Assembly: GCF_019049245.1 (NCBI RefSeq)
Contig: NZ_JAGMUK010000061.1
Span: 1 to 42,296, forward strand
From: Streptomyces sp. AC555_RSS877
GTDB lineage: Bacteria; Actinomycetota; Actinomycetes; Streptomycetales; Streptomycetaceae
DNA: 42,296 nt
Direction: 5' to 3'
Both the position numbers and the translations under genes were made by a program. Position 1 is the stretch's first letter; each line of letters begins with the position of its first letter. Shown here piece after piece: positions 14,966-23,901 of the stretch. The notes beneath the pieces are model-generated. The model was not told where the DNA came from, did no database searches, and saw only the letters and a list, made by a program, of their open reading frames with translations.

Positions 14966-15403
14966 ATGGCCACCGTTGAGCTCCGCTTCAGCGCGCTGCC
15001 CGAGCACGTCCGGACCGCCCGACTGGTGGCGGCAGCGGTGGCGCGCAGGGCCGGAGTGGACGAGGCCGTTCTCGACGAGGTCAGACTCGCTGTCGGCGAG
15101 GCCTGCACCCGTGCCGTCGGACTGCACCAGAACAGTGGCATCACCGCGCCCGTGATGGTGGTGCTGATCGAGGAGGAGAAACAGTTCTCCATCGAGGTCG
15201 GCGACGAGGCGCCACGCCACGCTCCCGGCGACCGGCCACCCGGTGCCGCCGGCGAGGAGATGGACGCCGAGATCGAGGAGGACGAGATGGGCCTCGCGGT
15301 CATCAGCGGCCTCGTCGACGACGTGGAGGTCACCGCCGGGGAGCACGGCGGATCGATCCGAATGACCTGGCCGACCACACCGTCGGTCGTGGTGCTTCCC
15401 TGA
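14966..15403 (+). CDS. RsbW-type anti-sigma factor, BldG partner
   Basis: The 145-aa protein has the histidine-kinase-like ATPase fold of RsbW/SpoIIAB: N-box region EVRLAVGEACTRAV at about residues 38-51, an acidic insert (residues 95-110) and a final GLAVISGLVDDVEV segment with GGSIRMTW. It is the SCO3548-type partner of BldG and would bind sigma factor or BldG depending on phosphorylation. ATG 14,966 follows GAGGGGGATGC. A strong terminator follows. Confidence 0.92.
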   Translation: MATVELRFSALPEHVRTARLVAAAVARRAGVDEAVLDEVRLAVGEACTRAVGLHQNSGITAPVMVVLIEEEKQFSIEVGDEAPRHAPGDRPPGAAGEEMDAEIEEDEMGLAVISGLVDDVEVTAGEHGGSIRMTWPTTPSVVVLP

Positions 15404-15443
15404 CGCCACAGGCGTCACTGACGCATCCGTAACGCTTCACTCC

Positions 15444-15468
15444 GAGGGCCCTGCCGAGCAGGGCCCTC
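15444..15468 (+). terminator. Terminator of the bldG operon
   Basis: GAGGGCCCTGC (15444-15454) pairs perfectly with GCAGGGCCCTC (15458-15468) around a 3-base loop, followed by GTTGTGTTTTC. It lies 41 bases after the anti-sigma stop codon. Confidence 0.88.
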
Positions 15469-15494
15469 GTTGTGTTTTCAAGAATATTTGAATT

Positions 15495-15510
15495 CGTGAA
15501 GTAATTCACG
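15495..15510. promoter_or_regulatory. Palindrome in the hppA upstream region
   Basis: CGTGAA and TTCACG flank GTAA in an unusually AT-rich stretch 150 bases upstream of hppA. The symmetry suggests a dimeric regulator site, but I do not recognise the binding protein, and no promoter boxes are clear between it and the gene. Confidence 0.35.
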
Positions 15511-15660
15511 ATCAATTTCCGATCATTGGTTCGGATGAAAATGCTTTCGGGCCGTTACCGGGCTTTGGCAGATTCCGTTTCCCGCGTACTGTTTTGATCA
15601 GGAACAGATCTCTAGAATCCGTCCACATCTTGAGCTCAGCCCAAGCGTCAAGGAGGACGA

Positions 15661-18066
15661 ATGGCGGGGCTTTCTTCCCCAGACCAGATTGATCACTCCA
15701 CAGCCCTCGCGGCAGCGGTACTGACCGACGGAAACCGAGTTCTGGTGTCGGTCATAGGCGTCGTGGCCCTGGCCGCCCTCGTGGTGGCAGGTGTCCTGGT
15801 GCGCCAGGTACTCGCGGCGGGCGAGGGCACCGACAGCATGAAGAAGATCGCGACAGCGATCCAGGAGGGCGCGAACGCCTATCTGGCCCGGCAGCTGCGC
15901 ACGCTCGGCGTATTCGCCGTCGTCGTGTTCTTCCTGCTCATGCTGCTGCCCGCGGACGACTGGAATCAGCGCGCAGGCCGATCGGTGTTCTTCTTGATCG
16001 GTGCGGCGTTCTCGGCAGGCACCGGCTATATCGGCATGTGGCTCGCCGTACGGAGCAATGTGCGTGTCGCCGCCGCCGCGCGCGAGGCGACACCGGCGGA
16101 GGGTGAACCGGAAAAAGATCTCACCGCCGTATCGCACAAAGCCATGAAGATCGCTTTTCGTACGGGCGGCGTAGTCGGCATGTTCACGGTGGGGCTCGGT
16201 CTGCTGGGCGCCTCCTGCGTGGTGCTGGTGTACGCGGCCGACGCGCCGAAGGTTTTGGAGGGCTTCGGTCTCGGCGCGGCGCTCATCGCGATGTTCATGC
16301 GAGTCGGCGGCGGCATCTTCACCAAGGCCGCCGACGTCGGCGCCGACCTGGTCGGCAAGGTCGAGAAGGGCATCCCGGAGGACGATCCGCGCAATGCCGC
16401 GACGATCGCCGACAACGTGGGCGACAACGTCGGCGACTGCGCGGGCATGGCGGCCGACCTCTTCGAGTCGTACGCCGTGACCCTGGTGGCCGCGCTCATC
16501 CTCGGCAAGGCGGCCTTCGGCGACGCCGGACTCGCCTTCCCGCTGCTCGTCCCCGCGATCGGCGTGCTCACCGCGATGATCGGCATCTTCGCCGTGGCCC
16601 CGCGACGCTCCGACCGCAGCGGCATGTCCGCGATCAACCGCGGCTTCTTCATCTCCGCGGTGATCTCGCTCGTGCTGGTGGCGATCGCCGTCTTCGTCTA
16701 TCTCCCGGGAAAGTACGCCGACCTCGACGGCGTCACCGACGCGGCGATCCAGGGCAAGGGCGGCGACCCGCGGGTCCTCGCCCTTGTCGCGGTGGCGATC
16801 GGCATCCTGCTCGCCGCCGTCATCCAGCAACTGACCGGCTACTTCACCGAGACCAACCGCCGGCCGGTCAAGGACATCGGCAAGAGCTCGCTGACCGGCC
16901 CGGCCACCGTCGTCCTCGCCGGTATCTCGGTCGGGCTCGAATCGGCCGTCTACACCGCCCTGTTGATCGGCCTCGGCGTGTATGGGGCGTTCCTGCTGGG
17001 CGGTACGTCCATCATGCTGGCGCTGTTCGCGGTGGCGCTGGCCGGTACCGGCCTGCTCACCACGGTCGGTGTGATCGTCGCGATGGACACCTTCGGACCC
17101 GTCTCCGACAACGCGCAGGGCATCGCGGAGATGTCCGGCGACGTCGAGGGCGCGGGCGCGCAGGTGCTCACCAACCTGGACGCGGTCGGCAACACCACCA
17201 AGGCCATCACCAAGGGCATCGCCATCGCCACCGCGGTCCTGGCGGCGTCGGCGCTCTTCGGGTCGTACCGTGACGCGATCATCACGGGCGCGGAGGACGT
17301 CGGCGAGAAGCTGTCCGGCGAGGGCGCGCCGATGACGCTGATGATGGACATCTCGCAGCCCAACAACCTCGTCGGTCTCATCGCGGGCGCGGCGGTCGTC
17401 TTCCTCTTCTCGGGGCTCGCGATCAACGCCGTGTCGCGATCGGCGGGTTCCGTGGTGTACGAGGTGCGGCGGCAGTTCCGCGAGCATCCCGGGATCATGG
17501 ACTACAGCGAGAAACCGGAGTACGGCAAGGTCGTCGACATCTGCACCAGGGATGCCCTGCGCGAGCTCGCCACGCCCGGACTGCTCGCCGTGCTGGCGCC
17601 CGTTTTCATCGGGTTCACGCTCGGTGTCGGCGCTCTCGGCTCGTTCCTGGCGGGCGCGATCGGGACGGGCACGCTGATGGCGGTGTTCCTCGCCAACTCC
17701 GGAGGCGCCTGGGACAACGCCAAGAAACTCGTCGAGGACGGTCACCACGGCGGCAAGGGCAGTGAGGCCCATGCCGCGACGGTGATCGGCGACACGGTCG
17801 GCGACCCCTTCAAGGACACCGCCGGTCCGGCGATCAACCCTCTGCTGAAGGTGATGAACCTGGTGGCGCTGCTCATCGCGCCCGCGGTCATCCAGTTCAG
17901 TTACGGCGACGACGAGAACCTGGGCGTGCGGATCGTGATCGCGGTCCTGGCGTTCCTGGTGATCGCGGGCGCGGTCTACGTCTCCAAACGGCGCGGGATC
18001 GCCGTGGGTGACGAAGACAACGCCGAAAAGAAGCCCAAGTCGGCTGATCCGGCGGTCGTTTCGTAG
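15661..18066 (+). CDS. hppA: Proton-translocating membrane pyrophosphatase
   Basis: The 801-aa polytopic membrane protein hydrolyses pyrophosphate and pumps protons out of the cytoplasm. Signature segments are visible: GGGIFTKAADVGADLVGK with the acidic EDDPRNAATIADNVGDNVGD cluster (split across two loops), and the late GGAWDNAKKLVEDG plus GDTVGDPFKDTAGP. In GNTTKAITKG the residue after GNTT is Lys, which marks the potassium-independent H+-pumping subclass. AAGGAGG lies 5 bases before the ATG. It stands alone between two terminators, downstream of the bldG operon as in S. coelicolor. Confidence 0.97.
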   Translation: MAGLSSPDQIDHSTALAAAVLTDGNRVLVSVIGVVALAALVVAGVLVRQVLAAGEGTDSMKKIATAIQEGANAYLARQLRTLGVFAVVVFFLLMLLPADDWNQRAGRSVFFLIGAAFSAGTGYIGMWLAVRSNVRVAAAAREATPAEGEPEKDLTAVSHKAMKIAFRTGGVVGMFTVGLGLLGASCVVLVYAADAPKVLEGFGLGAALIAMFMRVGGGIFTKAADVGADLVGKVEKGIPEDDPRNAATIADNVGDNVGDCAGMAADLFESYAVTLVAALILGKAAFGDAGLAFPLLVPAIGVLTAMIGIFAVAPRRSDRSGMSAINRGFFISAVISLVLVAIAVFVYLPGKYADLDGVTDAAIQGKGGDPRVLALVAVAIGILLAAVIQQLTGYFTETNRRPVKDIGKSSLTGPATVVLAGISVGLESAVYTALLIGLGVYGAFLLGGTSIMLALFAVALAGTGLLTTVGVIVAMDTFGPVSDNAQGIAEMSGDVEGAGAQVLTNLDAVGNTTKAITKGIAIATAVLAASALFGSYRDAIITGAEDVGEKLSGEGAPMTLMMDISQPNNLVGLIAGAAVVFLFSGLAINAVSRSAGSVVYEVRRQFREHPGIMDYSEKPEYGKVVDICTRDALRELATPGLLAVLAPVFIGFTLGVGALGSFLAGAIGTGTLMAVFLANSGGAWDNAKKLVEDGHHGGKGSEAHAATVIGDTVGDPFKDTAGPAINPLLKVMNLVALLIAPAVIQFSYGDDENLGVRIVIAVLAFLVIAGAVYVSKRRGIAVGDEDNAEKKPKSADPAVVS

Positions 18067-18090
18067 CCGGTTCCACCGGGGCCCAGCTCA

Positions 18091-18137
18091 CAGGGGCGGG
18101 CGGGAGGCGCGCGAAGGCGTGCCCGCCGCCCGCCCTG
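18091..18137 (+). terminator. GC hairpin after hppA
   Basis: CAGGGGCGGGCGG at 18,091 pairs with the segment ending CCGCCCGCCCTG at about 18,137 with one bulge. It begins 25 bases after the hppA stop. The spacer up to the lipoprotein gene then becomes AT-rich (18,165-18,230) and probably holds that gene's promoter. Confidence 0.7.
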
Positions 18138-18279
18138 CTGCGTTCACACCGTCATCGTGAGCCTTCTCTCGCTTGGTATATAAGGCAGTAAAGCACTACA
18201 AAATGGTCACCTGTTATACATCTGGTTCCCTCATGGCGTGTAAGTTCCGGGGCCGAGAGCCATGGAAGGGACCAATCCG

Positions 18280-18852
18280 GTGAACAAGAAGCTCGCGGCC
18301 GCACTGTCCGGCGGTGCGGTACTGGTACTGGCGCTGTCGGGATGCAGCAGTGACGACAGCAGCGAAAAGCTGAACTCCTGGGCCAAGGAGGTCTGCGACG
18401 CCGTCAAGCCGCAGGCCAAGAAGATCGAGGCCGCCAATGCCGCGATCCAGAAGGAGACCTCGGACAACAGCACCCCGCAAGAGGTCCAGAAGACGGACGC
18501 GCAGGCCTTCCAGGACATGTCGGACGCCTACAAGGCGATCGGTGCCGCGGTGACCAAGGCCGGGGCGCCGGACGTGGACAAGGGCGAGAAGAAGCAGCAG
18601 GACGCCGTCAAGGAGCTCGACGGCATCTCCACGTCGTACGCCTCCCTGAAGAAGCAGGTCGACGAACTCGACACGAAGAACCAGGGGAAGTTCGCGGACG
18701 GCCTCAAGGACATCGCGACCGCCCTGGACAAGCTGAGCACGAGCGGGAACGACGCCCTGAAGACCCTCGAGGAGGGCGACGTCGGCAAGGCCATGGCCGA
18801 GCAGGAGAGCTGCAAGAGCGCGGCCGCCACGGCGCCGGCGGCGAAGAGCTGA
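18280..18852 (+). CDS. Secreted lipoprotein of unknown function
   Basis: The 190-aa product begins (V)NKKLAAALSGGAVLVLALSGC; the lipobox LSGC predicts lipidation of the cysteine near residue 21. The mature part is helical and Lys/Asp/Ala-rich (KKIEAANAAIQKET, KKQVDELDTKNQG) and ends in a low-complexity Ala/Pro/Lys tail. It has two further cysteines (EVCDAV, ESCKSA) that could form a disulfide. GTG 18,280 with AAGGGA upstream gives a proper signal peptide; an ATG six codons earlier is less likely. The same type of lipoprotein lies after hppA in other Streptomyces. Function unknown. Confidence 0.82.
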   Translation: MNKKLAAALSGGAVLVLALSGCSSDDSSEKLNSWAKEVCDAVKPQAKKIEAANAAIQKETSDNSTPQEVQKTDAQAFQDMSDAYKAIGAAVTKAGAPDVDKGEKKQQDAVKELDGISTSYASLKKQVDELDTKNQGKFADGLKDIATALDKLSTSGNDALKTLEEGDVGKAMAEQESCKSAAATAPAAKS

Positions 18853-18910
18853 CGTTCGCGGCGGCCCACGGGTCGCGTTTCCGCGACGGTTCGCGGGTCA
18901 CAATGGGGGC

Positions 18911-20443
18911 GTGAGTACCTCCAGCCTGCCCGCCCTGCCCGCTTCCGACCGCCCCGACGTCGCCGCCCGGCTCCGGGACGCCCTGCTCGCGGCCTCCTTC
19001 ACGGCCGACGGGCTGCTCGAGCTGCTCAGTGCGCCCGCGTATGCGGCGCTCGCCCGGAGCGAGATCGTGCCCGCACTCCGGGCGACACGCGGAGACACGC
19101 CGTTGGAGACGCTCGTACGGCTGTTTCTGCTGCAGCAGCCCGTGCCGCACGCGCGCGTGGAGGGCGTTCTGCCCGTTGACGCCTGCCTGGACGGAGGGTG
19201 GCTGGTTCTCGCCGACGGGGGCGAGGTGGCCGCGACCGTGGACGTACGGCCGTACGGCGGGCCCGGTGGCGAGGACTGGTTCATCGTGTCCGACCTGGGA
19301 TGCGCGGTCGGCGGGGCGGGCGGCATCGGCAGCCGGGGCCGGGAGGCGGACGCCGCCGTCGTCCTGGGCGTCGGGGGTGCCTCCACGACCCTGGCCGGCA
19401 TCACCGTCCGCAGGCCGGTCTCCGCCGCCCTCGACCTCGGCACCGGCTCTGGGATCCAGGCGCTGCACGCAGCGCAGCACGCCACGCGCGTGACGGCCAC
19501 CGACCTGAACCCGCGCGCACTGCACATCACCGCGCTGACGCTGGCGTTGTCCGGAGCGCCCGCCGCCGACCTGCGTGAGGGCTCGCTGTTCGAGCCGGTC
19601 CGGGACGACGAGGCGTACGACCTGATCGTGTCGAATCCGCCCTTCGTGATCTCGCCGGGTCCGCGGCTGACGTACCGCGACGGCGGGATGGGCGGGGACG
19701 ATCTGTGCCGCACGCTCGTTCAGCAGGCGGGGGAGCGGCTGACCGAGGGCGGATTCGCGCAGTTCCTCGCCAACTGGCAGCACGTGGAAGGGGAGGACTG
19801 GCAGGACAGGCTCAGGTCGTGGGTGCCGGGCGGGTGCGACGCGTGGATCGTGCAGCGTGAGGTGCAGGACGTCACGCAGTACGCCGAGCTGTGGCTCAGG
19901 GACGCAGGTGACCATCGTGATGACGTGGCCGAGTACCAGGCGCGGTACGACGCGTGGCTGGACGAGTTCGAGGCGCGCAAGGTCAGGGCCGTGGGCTTCG
20001 GCTGGATCACGCTGCGCAGGACGGACGCCGCGGAACCCTCGGTGACCGTGGAGGAGTGGCCGCACCCGGTCGAACAACCGCTCGGTGACACGATCCGGGC
20101 GCACTTCGACCGCGTCGACTACCTGCGGGCGCACGACGACGCGGCCCTGCTCGAACACCATTTCAAGCTCGCCGCCGAGATCGTGCAGGAGCAGGTCGGG
20201 CTGCCCGGTGCCGAGGATCCGGAGCATGTGGTGCTGCGTCAGCACCGCGGGATGCGCCGGGCGACCAAGGTGGACACGGTCGGCGCGGGCTTCGCGGGCG
20301 TGTGCGACGGCTCGCTGAGCGCGGGCCGCATCCTGGACGCGATCGCCCAACTGGTCGGTGATGATCCGGTGTTGCTGCGGGACCGTACGCCCGCGCAGAT
20401 CCGGCTGCTGGTGGAGCAGGGGTTCCTCGACCCGGCCGAGTGA
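18911..20443 (+). CDS. Class I SAM-dependent methyltransferase with NPPF motif
   Basis: The 510-aa protein has an N-terminal helical region (about 1-110), then the SAM-binding motif LDLGTGSGIQALHAA (residues about 177-191), an acidic ATDLNPRAL and the catalytic-type SNPPFVIS. NPPF/NPPY marks N-methyltransferases acting on amide or exocyclic amino nitrogen (HemK/PrmC, RsmC, RlmG). This points to methylation of glutamine or an RNA/DNA base. The 200-residue C-terminal part is not recognised. The start is GTG 18,911, 58 bases after the lipoprotein stop; no close Shine-Dalgarno. The substrate cannot be told from sequence. Confidence 0.85.
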   Translation: MSTSSLPALPASDRPDVAARLRDALLAASFTADGLLELLSAPAYAALARSEIVPALRATRGDTPLETLVRLFLLQQPVPHARVEGVLPVDACLDGGWLVLADGGEVAATVDVRPYGGPGGEDWFIVSDLGCAVGGAGGIGSRGREADAAVVLGVGGASTTLAGITVRRPVSAALDLGTGSGIQALHAAQHATRVTATDLNPRALHITALTLALSGAPAADLREGSLFEPVRDDEAYDLIVSNPPFVISPGPRLTYRDGGMGGDDLCRTLVQQAGERLTEGGFAQFLANWQHVEGEDWQDRLRSWVPGGCDAWIVQREVQDVTQYAELWLRDAGDHRDDVAEYQARYDAWLDEFEARKVRAVGFGWITLRRTDAAEPSVTVEEWPHPVEQPLGDTIRAHFDRVDYLRAHDDAALLEHHFKLAAEIVQEQVGLPGAEDPEHVVLRQHRGMRRATKVDTVGAGFAGVCDGSLSAGRILDAIAQLVGDDPVLLRDRTPAQIRLLVEQGFLDPAE

Positions 20444-20622
20444 CGGCCCGGCGGCCTCCTTCGCGTCACGGGTGAGGCGTGCGCACGGCCCTGAGCCGCA
20501 TGTGTCCGATCTGGCAGGATTGATCCGGAAAAGGGCTCCTGTCAGTGGGGCGTGCGAAGCTACCTTCTAGGGACGAACTTCGCGCGTTCTCGGGGGAGGC
20601 GCGCTGTCTCGGGGGAGGCGTG

Positions 20623-23316
20623 ATGGCGGGGGAGACGCCGGATCAGGGCGAAGGCCGGGTCATCAACGGGCGGTACCGGCTGCTGCGGACGCTCGGCGCG
20701 GGCGGCATGGGCCGGGTGTGGCTCGCGCACGACGAGGAGTTGGCCTGCGAAGTCGCGATGAAGGAGATCGCGCTTCCGGACGTGCCGACGGACGCGGCCG
20801 AGCCCTTGCACCGCATCGCGCGGGCCCGCAGCGAGGCCCGGCACGCGGCACGACTGCGCGGCCATCCGCACGTGGCCACGGTGCACGACGTGGTGGTGCA
20901 TGAAGGGCTGCCGTGGATCGTCATGGAGTACGTGCCGGACGCGATCGACCTCCAGGCGGTCGTCCGACGTGCGGGACCGCTCGCGCCGGCACAGGCGGCC
21001 CGCGTCGGACTCGCCGTCCTCGACGCGCTCACCGCGGGGCATCGCATCGGCATCCTGCACCGGGATGTGAAACCGGCCAACATCCTTCTGGCCCCGGACT
21101 CTTCGGGCGATCCGTACGCGCGCGTGCTGCTCACCGACTACGGCATCGCCCTCCAGCCCGAGTCCCTGGAACCCCGGCTCACCGCCACGGCCGGCATCCT
21201 CGGGACGCCCGGCTATCTGGCCCCCGAGCGGGCCCGCGGTGAGCCGCCCACCCCGGCCGCCGACATGTTCTCCCTGGGCGCCACGCTGTACGCCGCCGTG
21301 GAGGGCCGCGGCCCCTTCGACCGCCACGGCGACTACGCGACCCTCACCGCCCTGCTCGGCGAGGACCCGGCCCCGCCGTTGCGGGCGGGCGAACTGACCC
21401 CGGTGCTGATGGGGTTGCTCGTCAAGGATCCGGTGCGCAGGTTCTCGCCGGAGGCGGTCGCACGGGGACTGGAGCGGGTGGTGCGAGGGGGCGCGGGACC
21501 GGTGACGCCGCCCGGTTGGGGTGCGGCGCCGGTCGCGGGGCAGGTGGCGTTCGCCTCGCCGCAGGGCGGCTTCGGGCCGCCTCCCGAGGGGTTCGGCGCG
21601 GAACCCGCGGGGGCGGGGCGGTCGCCCGAGGGCCCGGGGGCCGCCCCGGGCAGCAGTCATGACGCGACGCCGCGGGGTCATGGCGGGGCGTCGGGAGGCG
21701 AAGGTGCTTCGCCGGGCGGCGTGGCGACTGACGGCCCGCCACCCGGGTATGTCGCCGGCCCGCCACCCGGGTATGTCGCCGGCCCGCCACCCGGGTATGT
21801 CGCCGGCCCGCCGCCGGGGTACGTCGCGGGCCGGCCCGGCGGCTGGGAGGGCGTTCGGCCGACCCCGGGTGCGCCGCCGTCCCCGGACACCCCCCACACC
21901 CCGGCGGGCGACCATCGCGCCCAGGGCCCGGCCACCCCGGGATCCGGCGGCCAGGGCGGTGAAGGCGGAGGTCAGCGCTCCGGTGGTCCCGCGACAGTCG
22001 GCGGGACACCCGGTCCGTCGCCGTACGACCCGTGGCGACAGCCCGCCGCCCAGGCGCCGGATGCCGGCAACCCCTATGCGCGGGCGCCCGGTTCGCCGTA
22101 CCAGAGCGGGAGCGGTCCGTCCTCCCATGCGAGCGGTGGCGGCCGGTCGCCGTACGCCGGTGAGCAGCCGTCGTACGGCAGCGGTGGCGTGCAGCCGTCG
22201 TACGGCAGCGGTGGCGTGCAGCCGTCGTACGGCAGCGGTGGCGTGCAGCCGTCGTACGGCAGCGGCAGTTCTCAGGCACCGCACGGAGGCGGCGCTCGAT
22301 CGCCGTACCCCGGTGGTGCCCCCTCGCAGCCCGGGTACGGCGGCTACGGCGGCCCGGGTGTGCCGACCGCTCCCGGTGGGCCGCCTCCGCCGCCGTCCCC
22401 CGGGAAGAAACGACTGGCTCTTCTCGCCCTCGTCGTGGCCGCCGTCCTCGTCATCGCCGGTGGCGCCTGGGGAATCGTCCTGCTGACTGGGGACGACGGG
22501 GACAAGAAGGGGGCCGCGACGAAGGGGTCGGCCTCGCCGAGCGCGAGTGTGCGCGAGAGCGGGTCGCAGGGATCGGCCTCGCCGACGGGGCCCGTGCTGC
22601 CGTACGGCGATGTGGTCGGCCTCGGGGAGCCTCTGGAGCCGGGAGACTGTGTGCAGGCGGTGTGGTCGGGGACGCCGTTCACGTCGGAGCCGAACCTGGG
22701 GCTGGTGGACTGCGCCGAGGACTGGCCGGACGGGCAGGTCGTGGCGATCGACACCGCAGCCGACCACGCCGACGCCCGCGCGCAGGGCGCGAAACGCTGC
22801 GAGAACCAGACCCGGATGCTCGTCGCCGCGCTCCCTGACGCGGCCGGCTACGCCGTCGTACCGACGGCGGAGGGCTTCACCGCGGCGGGTGGCGGTACGG
22901 CATGTCTCGTACTAGGCCGCCATGCCGCGATAGGCGGTGAGGTCGGCCGTTTCCGCGACGCGGGCACGGACCTGTGGGTCGGTCAGATGAGCGTCGGCGA
23001 CTGCTGGGCCTACGAGGAACAGGAGGACAGCTACAACGCCCCGCTCACCGACTGCGCCAAGCCGCACACCGACCAGGTCATAGGCACCGTCAAGGCTCCG
23101 GCCGGAATGACCTACAAGAAGGGCACCGACAACGCGTCCAAGCTGTGCGGCAACAAGTTCGAGTCGGCCTGGGCACCGGGACCGGAGCGGACCGTGTACG
23201 GCTGGGTCGCCGACCAGGACGACTGGGACGAGGGCTTCAACAAGATCGTGTGCACGGTGAGCAGCGCGGACAACAAGAAGACGACCGGAAAGATACCCGC
23301 GCCCGGCGCGGTCTGA
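20623..23316 (+). CDS. Hanks-type Ser/Thr protein kinase with extracytoplasmic domain
   Basis: The 897-aa protein has a kinase domain at about residues 15-285: glycine loop GAGGMG, Lys47 in VAMKEI, HRDVKPANIL at 146-155, DYG (Asp172) instead of DFG, and LAPERARGE. About 300 residues of Gly/Pro-rich linker follow, with four copies of PPPGYVAG and four of SYGSGGVQP. Then comes a transmembrane helix (LALLALVVAAVLVIAGG) and an outer domain with paired Gly-Asp-Cys motifs (EPGDCVQ, SVGDCWA), resembling DUF4190/septum-formation-like domains. It probably senses an envelope signal and phosphorylates cytoplasmic proteins. The frame is open from 20,545, but GGAGG stands right before ATG 20,623. It is not a PASTA-type PknB. 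Confidence 0.9.
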   Translation: MAGETPDQGEGRVINGRYRLLRTLGAGGMGRVWLAHDEELACEVAMKEIALPDVPTDAAEPLHRIARARSEARHAARLRGHPHVATVHDVVVHEGLPWIVMEYVPDAIDLQAVVRRAGPLAPAQAARVGLAVLDALTAGHRIGILHRDVKPANILLAPDSSGDPYARVLLTDYGIALQPESLEPRLTATAGILGTPGYLAPERARGEPPTPAADMFSLGATLYAAVEGRGPFDRHGDYATLTALLGEDPAPPLRAGELTPVLMGLLVKDPVRRFSPEAVARGLERVVRGGAGPVTPPGWGAAPVAGQVAFASPQGGFGPPPEGFGAEPAGAGRSPEGPGAAPGSSHDATPRGHGGASGGEGASPGGVATDGPPPGYVAGPPPGYVAGPPPGYVAGPPPGYVAGRPGGWEGVRPTPGAPPSPDTPHTPAGDHRAQGPATPGSGGQGGEGGGQRSGGPATVGGTPGPSPYDPWRQPAAQAPDAGNPYARAPGSPYQSGSGPSSHASGGGRSPYAGEQPSYGSGGVQPSYGSGGVQPSYGSGGVQPSYGSGSSQAPHGGGARSPYPGGAPSQPGYGGYGGPGVPTAPGGPPPPPSPGKKRLALLALVVAAVLVIAGGAWGIVLLTGDDGDKKGAATKGSASPSASVRESGSQGSASPTGPVLPYGDVVGLGEPLEPGDCVQAVWSGTPFTSEPNLGLVDCAEDWPDGQVVAIDTAADHADARAQGAKRCENQTRMLVAALPDAAGYAVVPTAEGFTAAGGGTACLVLGRHAAIGGEVGRFRDAGTDLWVGQMSVGDCWAYEEQEDSYNAPLTDCAKPHTDQVIGTVKAPAGMTYKKGTDNASKLCGNKFESAWAPGPERTVYGWVADQDDWDEGFNKIVCTVSSADNKKTTGKIPAPGAV
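21740..21835 (+). repeat. In-frame 24-bp tandem repeat in the kinase linker
   Basis: Four near-identical copies of a 24-base unit encode PPPGYVAG. A second array at about 22,166-22,262 repeats a 27-base unit encoding SYGSGGVQP. Both expand the disordered linker between kinase and membrane helix and are likely to vary in copy number between strains. Confidence 0.8.
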
Positions 23317-23455
23317 GGCAGGCCGGGAGACGTGGACCGGCAAGTCCACAGCCGCGTCGGTTCGCCGTTCACCCGGGGTTCGCCTGTACGCCGTCCCCGC
23401 GTGCCAGTCTCCACGGGCTGAGCACGGGGGACGGGAGAAAAGGGGCAGGGGAGCC

Positions 23456-23653
23456 ATGGAAAACGGACCGGCGATCTTCGCGGGAGTGGTGTTCGCCCTG
23501 TTCGGAAGCGGGCTGCTGGTGTGGACCGCGGCCCGGGTGCGGCACCAGGAACCGGTCGCCCACGGTGTGAGCCCTGTCGCATCGGCGACCGTCGCGAGCC
23601 TCGTCGCACTGATCGCGCTGGCCCTCGGAACCTGGTGCCTCACGCGGGTGTGA
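23456..23653 (+). CDS. Small membrane protein
   Basis: The 65-aa protein has two transmembrane helices (about residues 6-25 and 43-62) joined by RVRHQEPVAHGVSP. AGGGGA lies about 5 bases before ATG 23,456. It stands alone between the kinase and topA. A weak hairpin (GTGGAC with GTCCAC, 23,332-23,349) separates it from the kinase. Function unknown. Confidence 0.7.
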   Translation: MENGPAIFAGVVFALFGSGLLVWTAARVRHQEPVAHGVSPVASATVASLVALIALALGTWCLTRV

Positions 23654-23791
23654 CTACCGCGCGAGAGCTGCGGTTCAGGTAACTGGGAGATCGCCCTCCG
23701 GATGAGCTCGAAAAGGCCGGTGGGGACTCCGGGCGGCAGGAATGGCGGTAGTCGGGTTACCGTTCGAGTGGCCGTTGCGAGCTTTTCCCGT

Positions 23792-23797
23792 TTGACA
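23792..23797 (+). promoter_or_regulatory. Candidate -35 box upstream of topA
   Basis: A perfect TTGACA lies 105 bases before the topA start in a conserved-looking spacer. No good -10 hexamer is found at 16-18 bases (GTCACA or CACACT at best), so the promoter assignment is tentative. Confidence 0.3.
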
Positions 23798-23901
23798 CGG
23801 GGGCGGGATGTACCGTCACACTCCGCAGCGTCAGCATGACCCGACCCCGGGAATCAAGGCCGGGGGAGAGACCCCAGCGCCGACCGGAGAGAAGAGCGAA
23901 G

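Noticed and set aside
15598..17772. 724-aa minus-strand frame opposite hppA
   Set aside because: It is the antisense shadow of a well-recognised gene in high-GC DNA; composition is Arg/Asp/His-rich without motifs.
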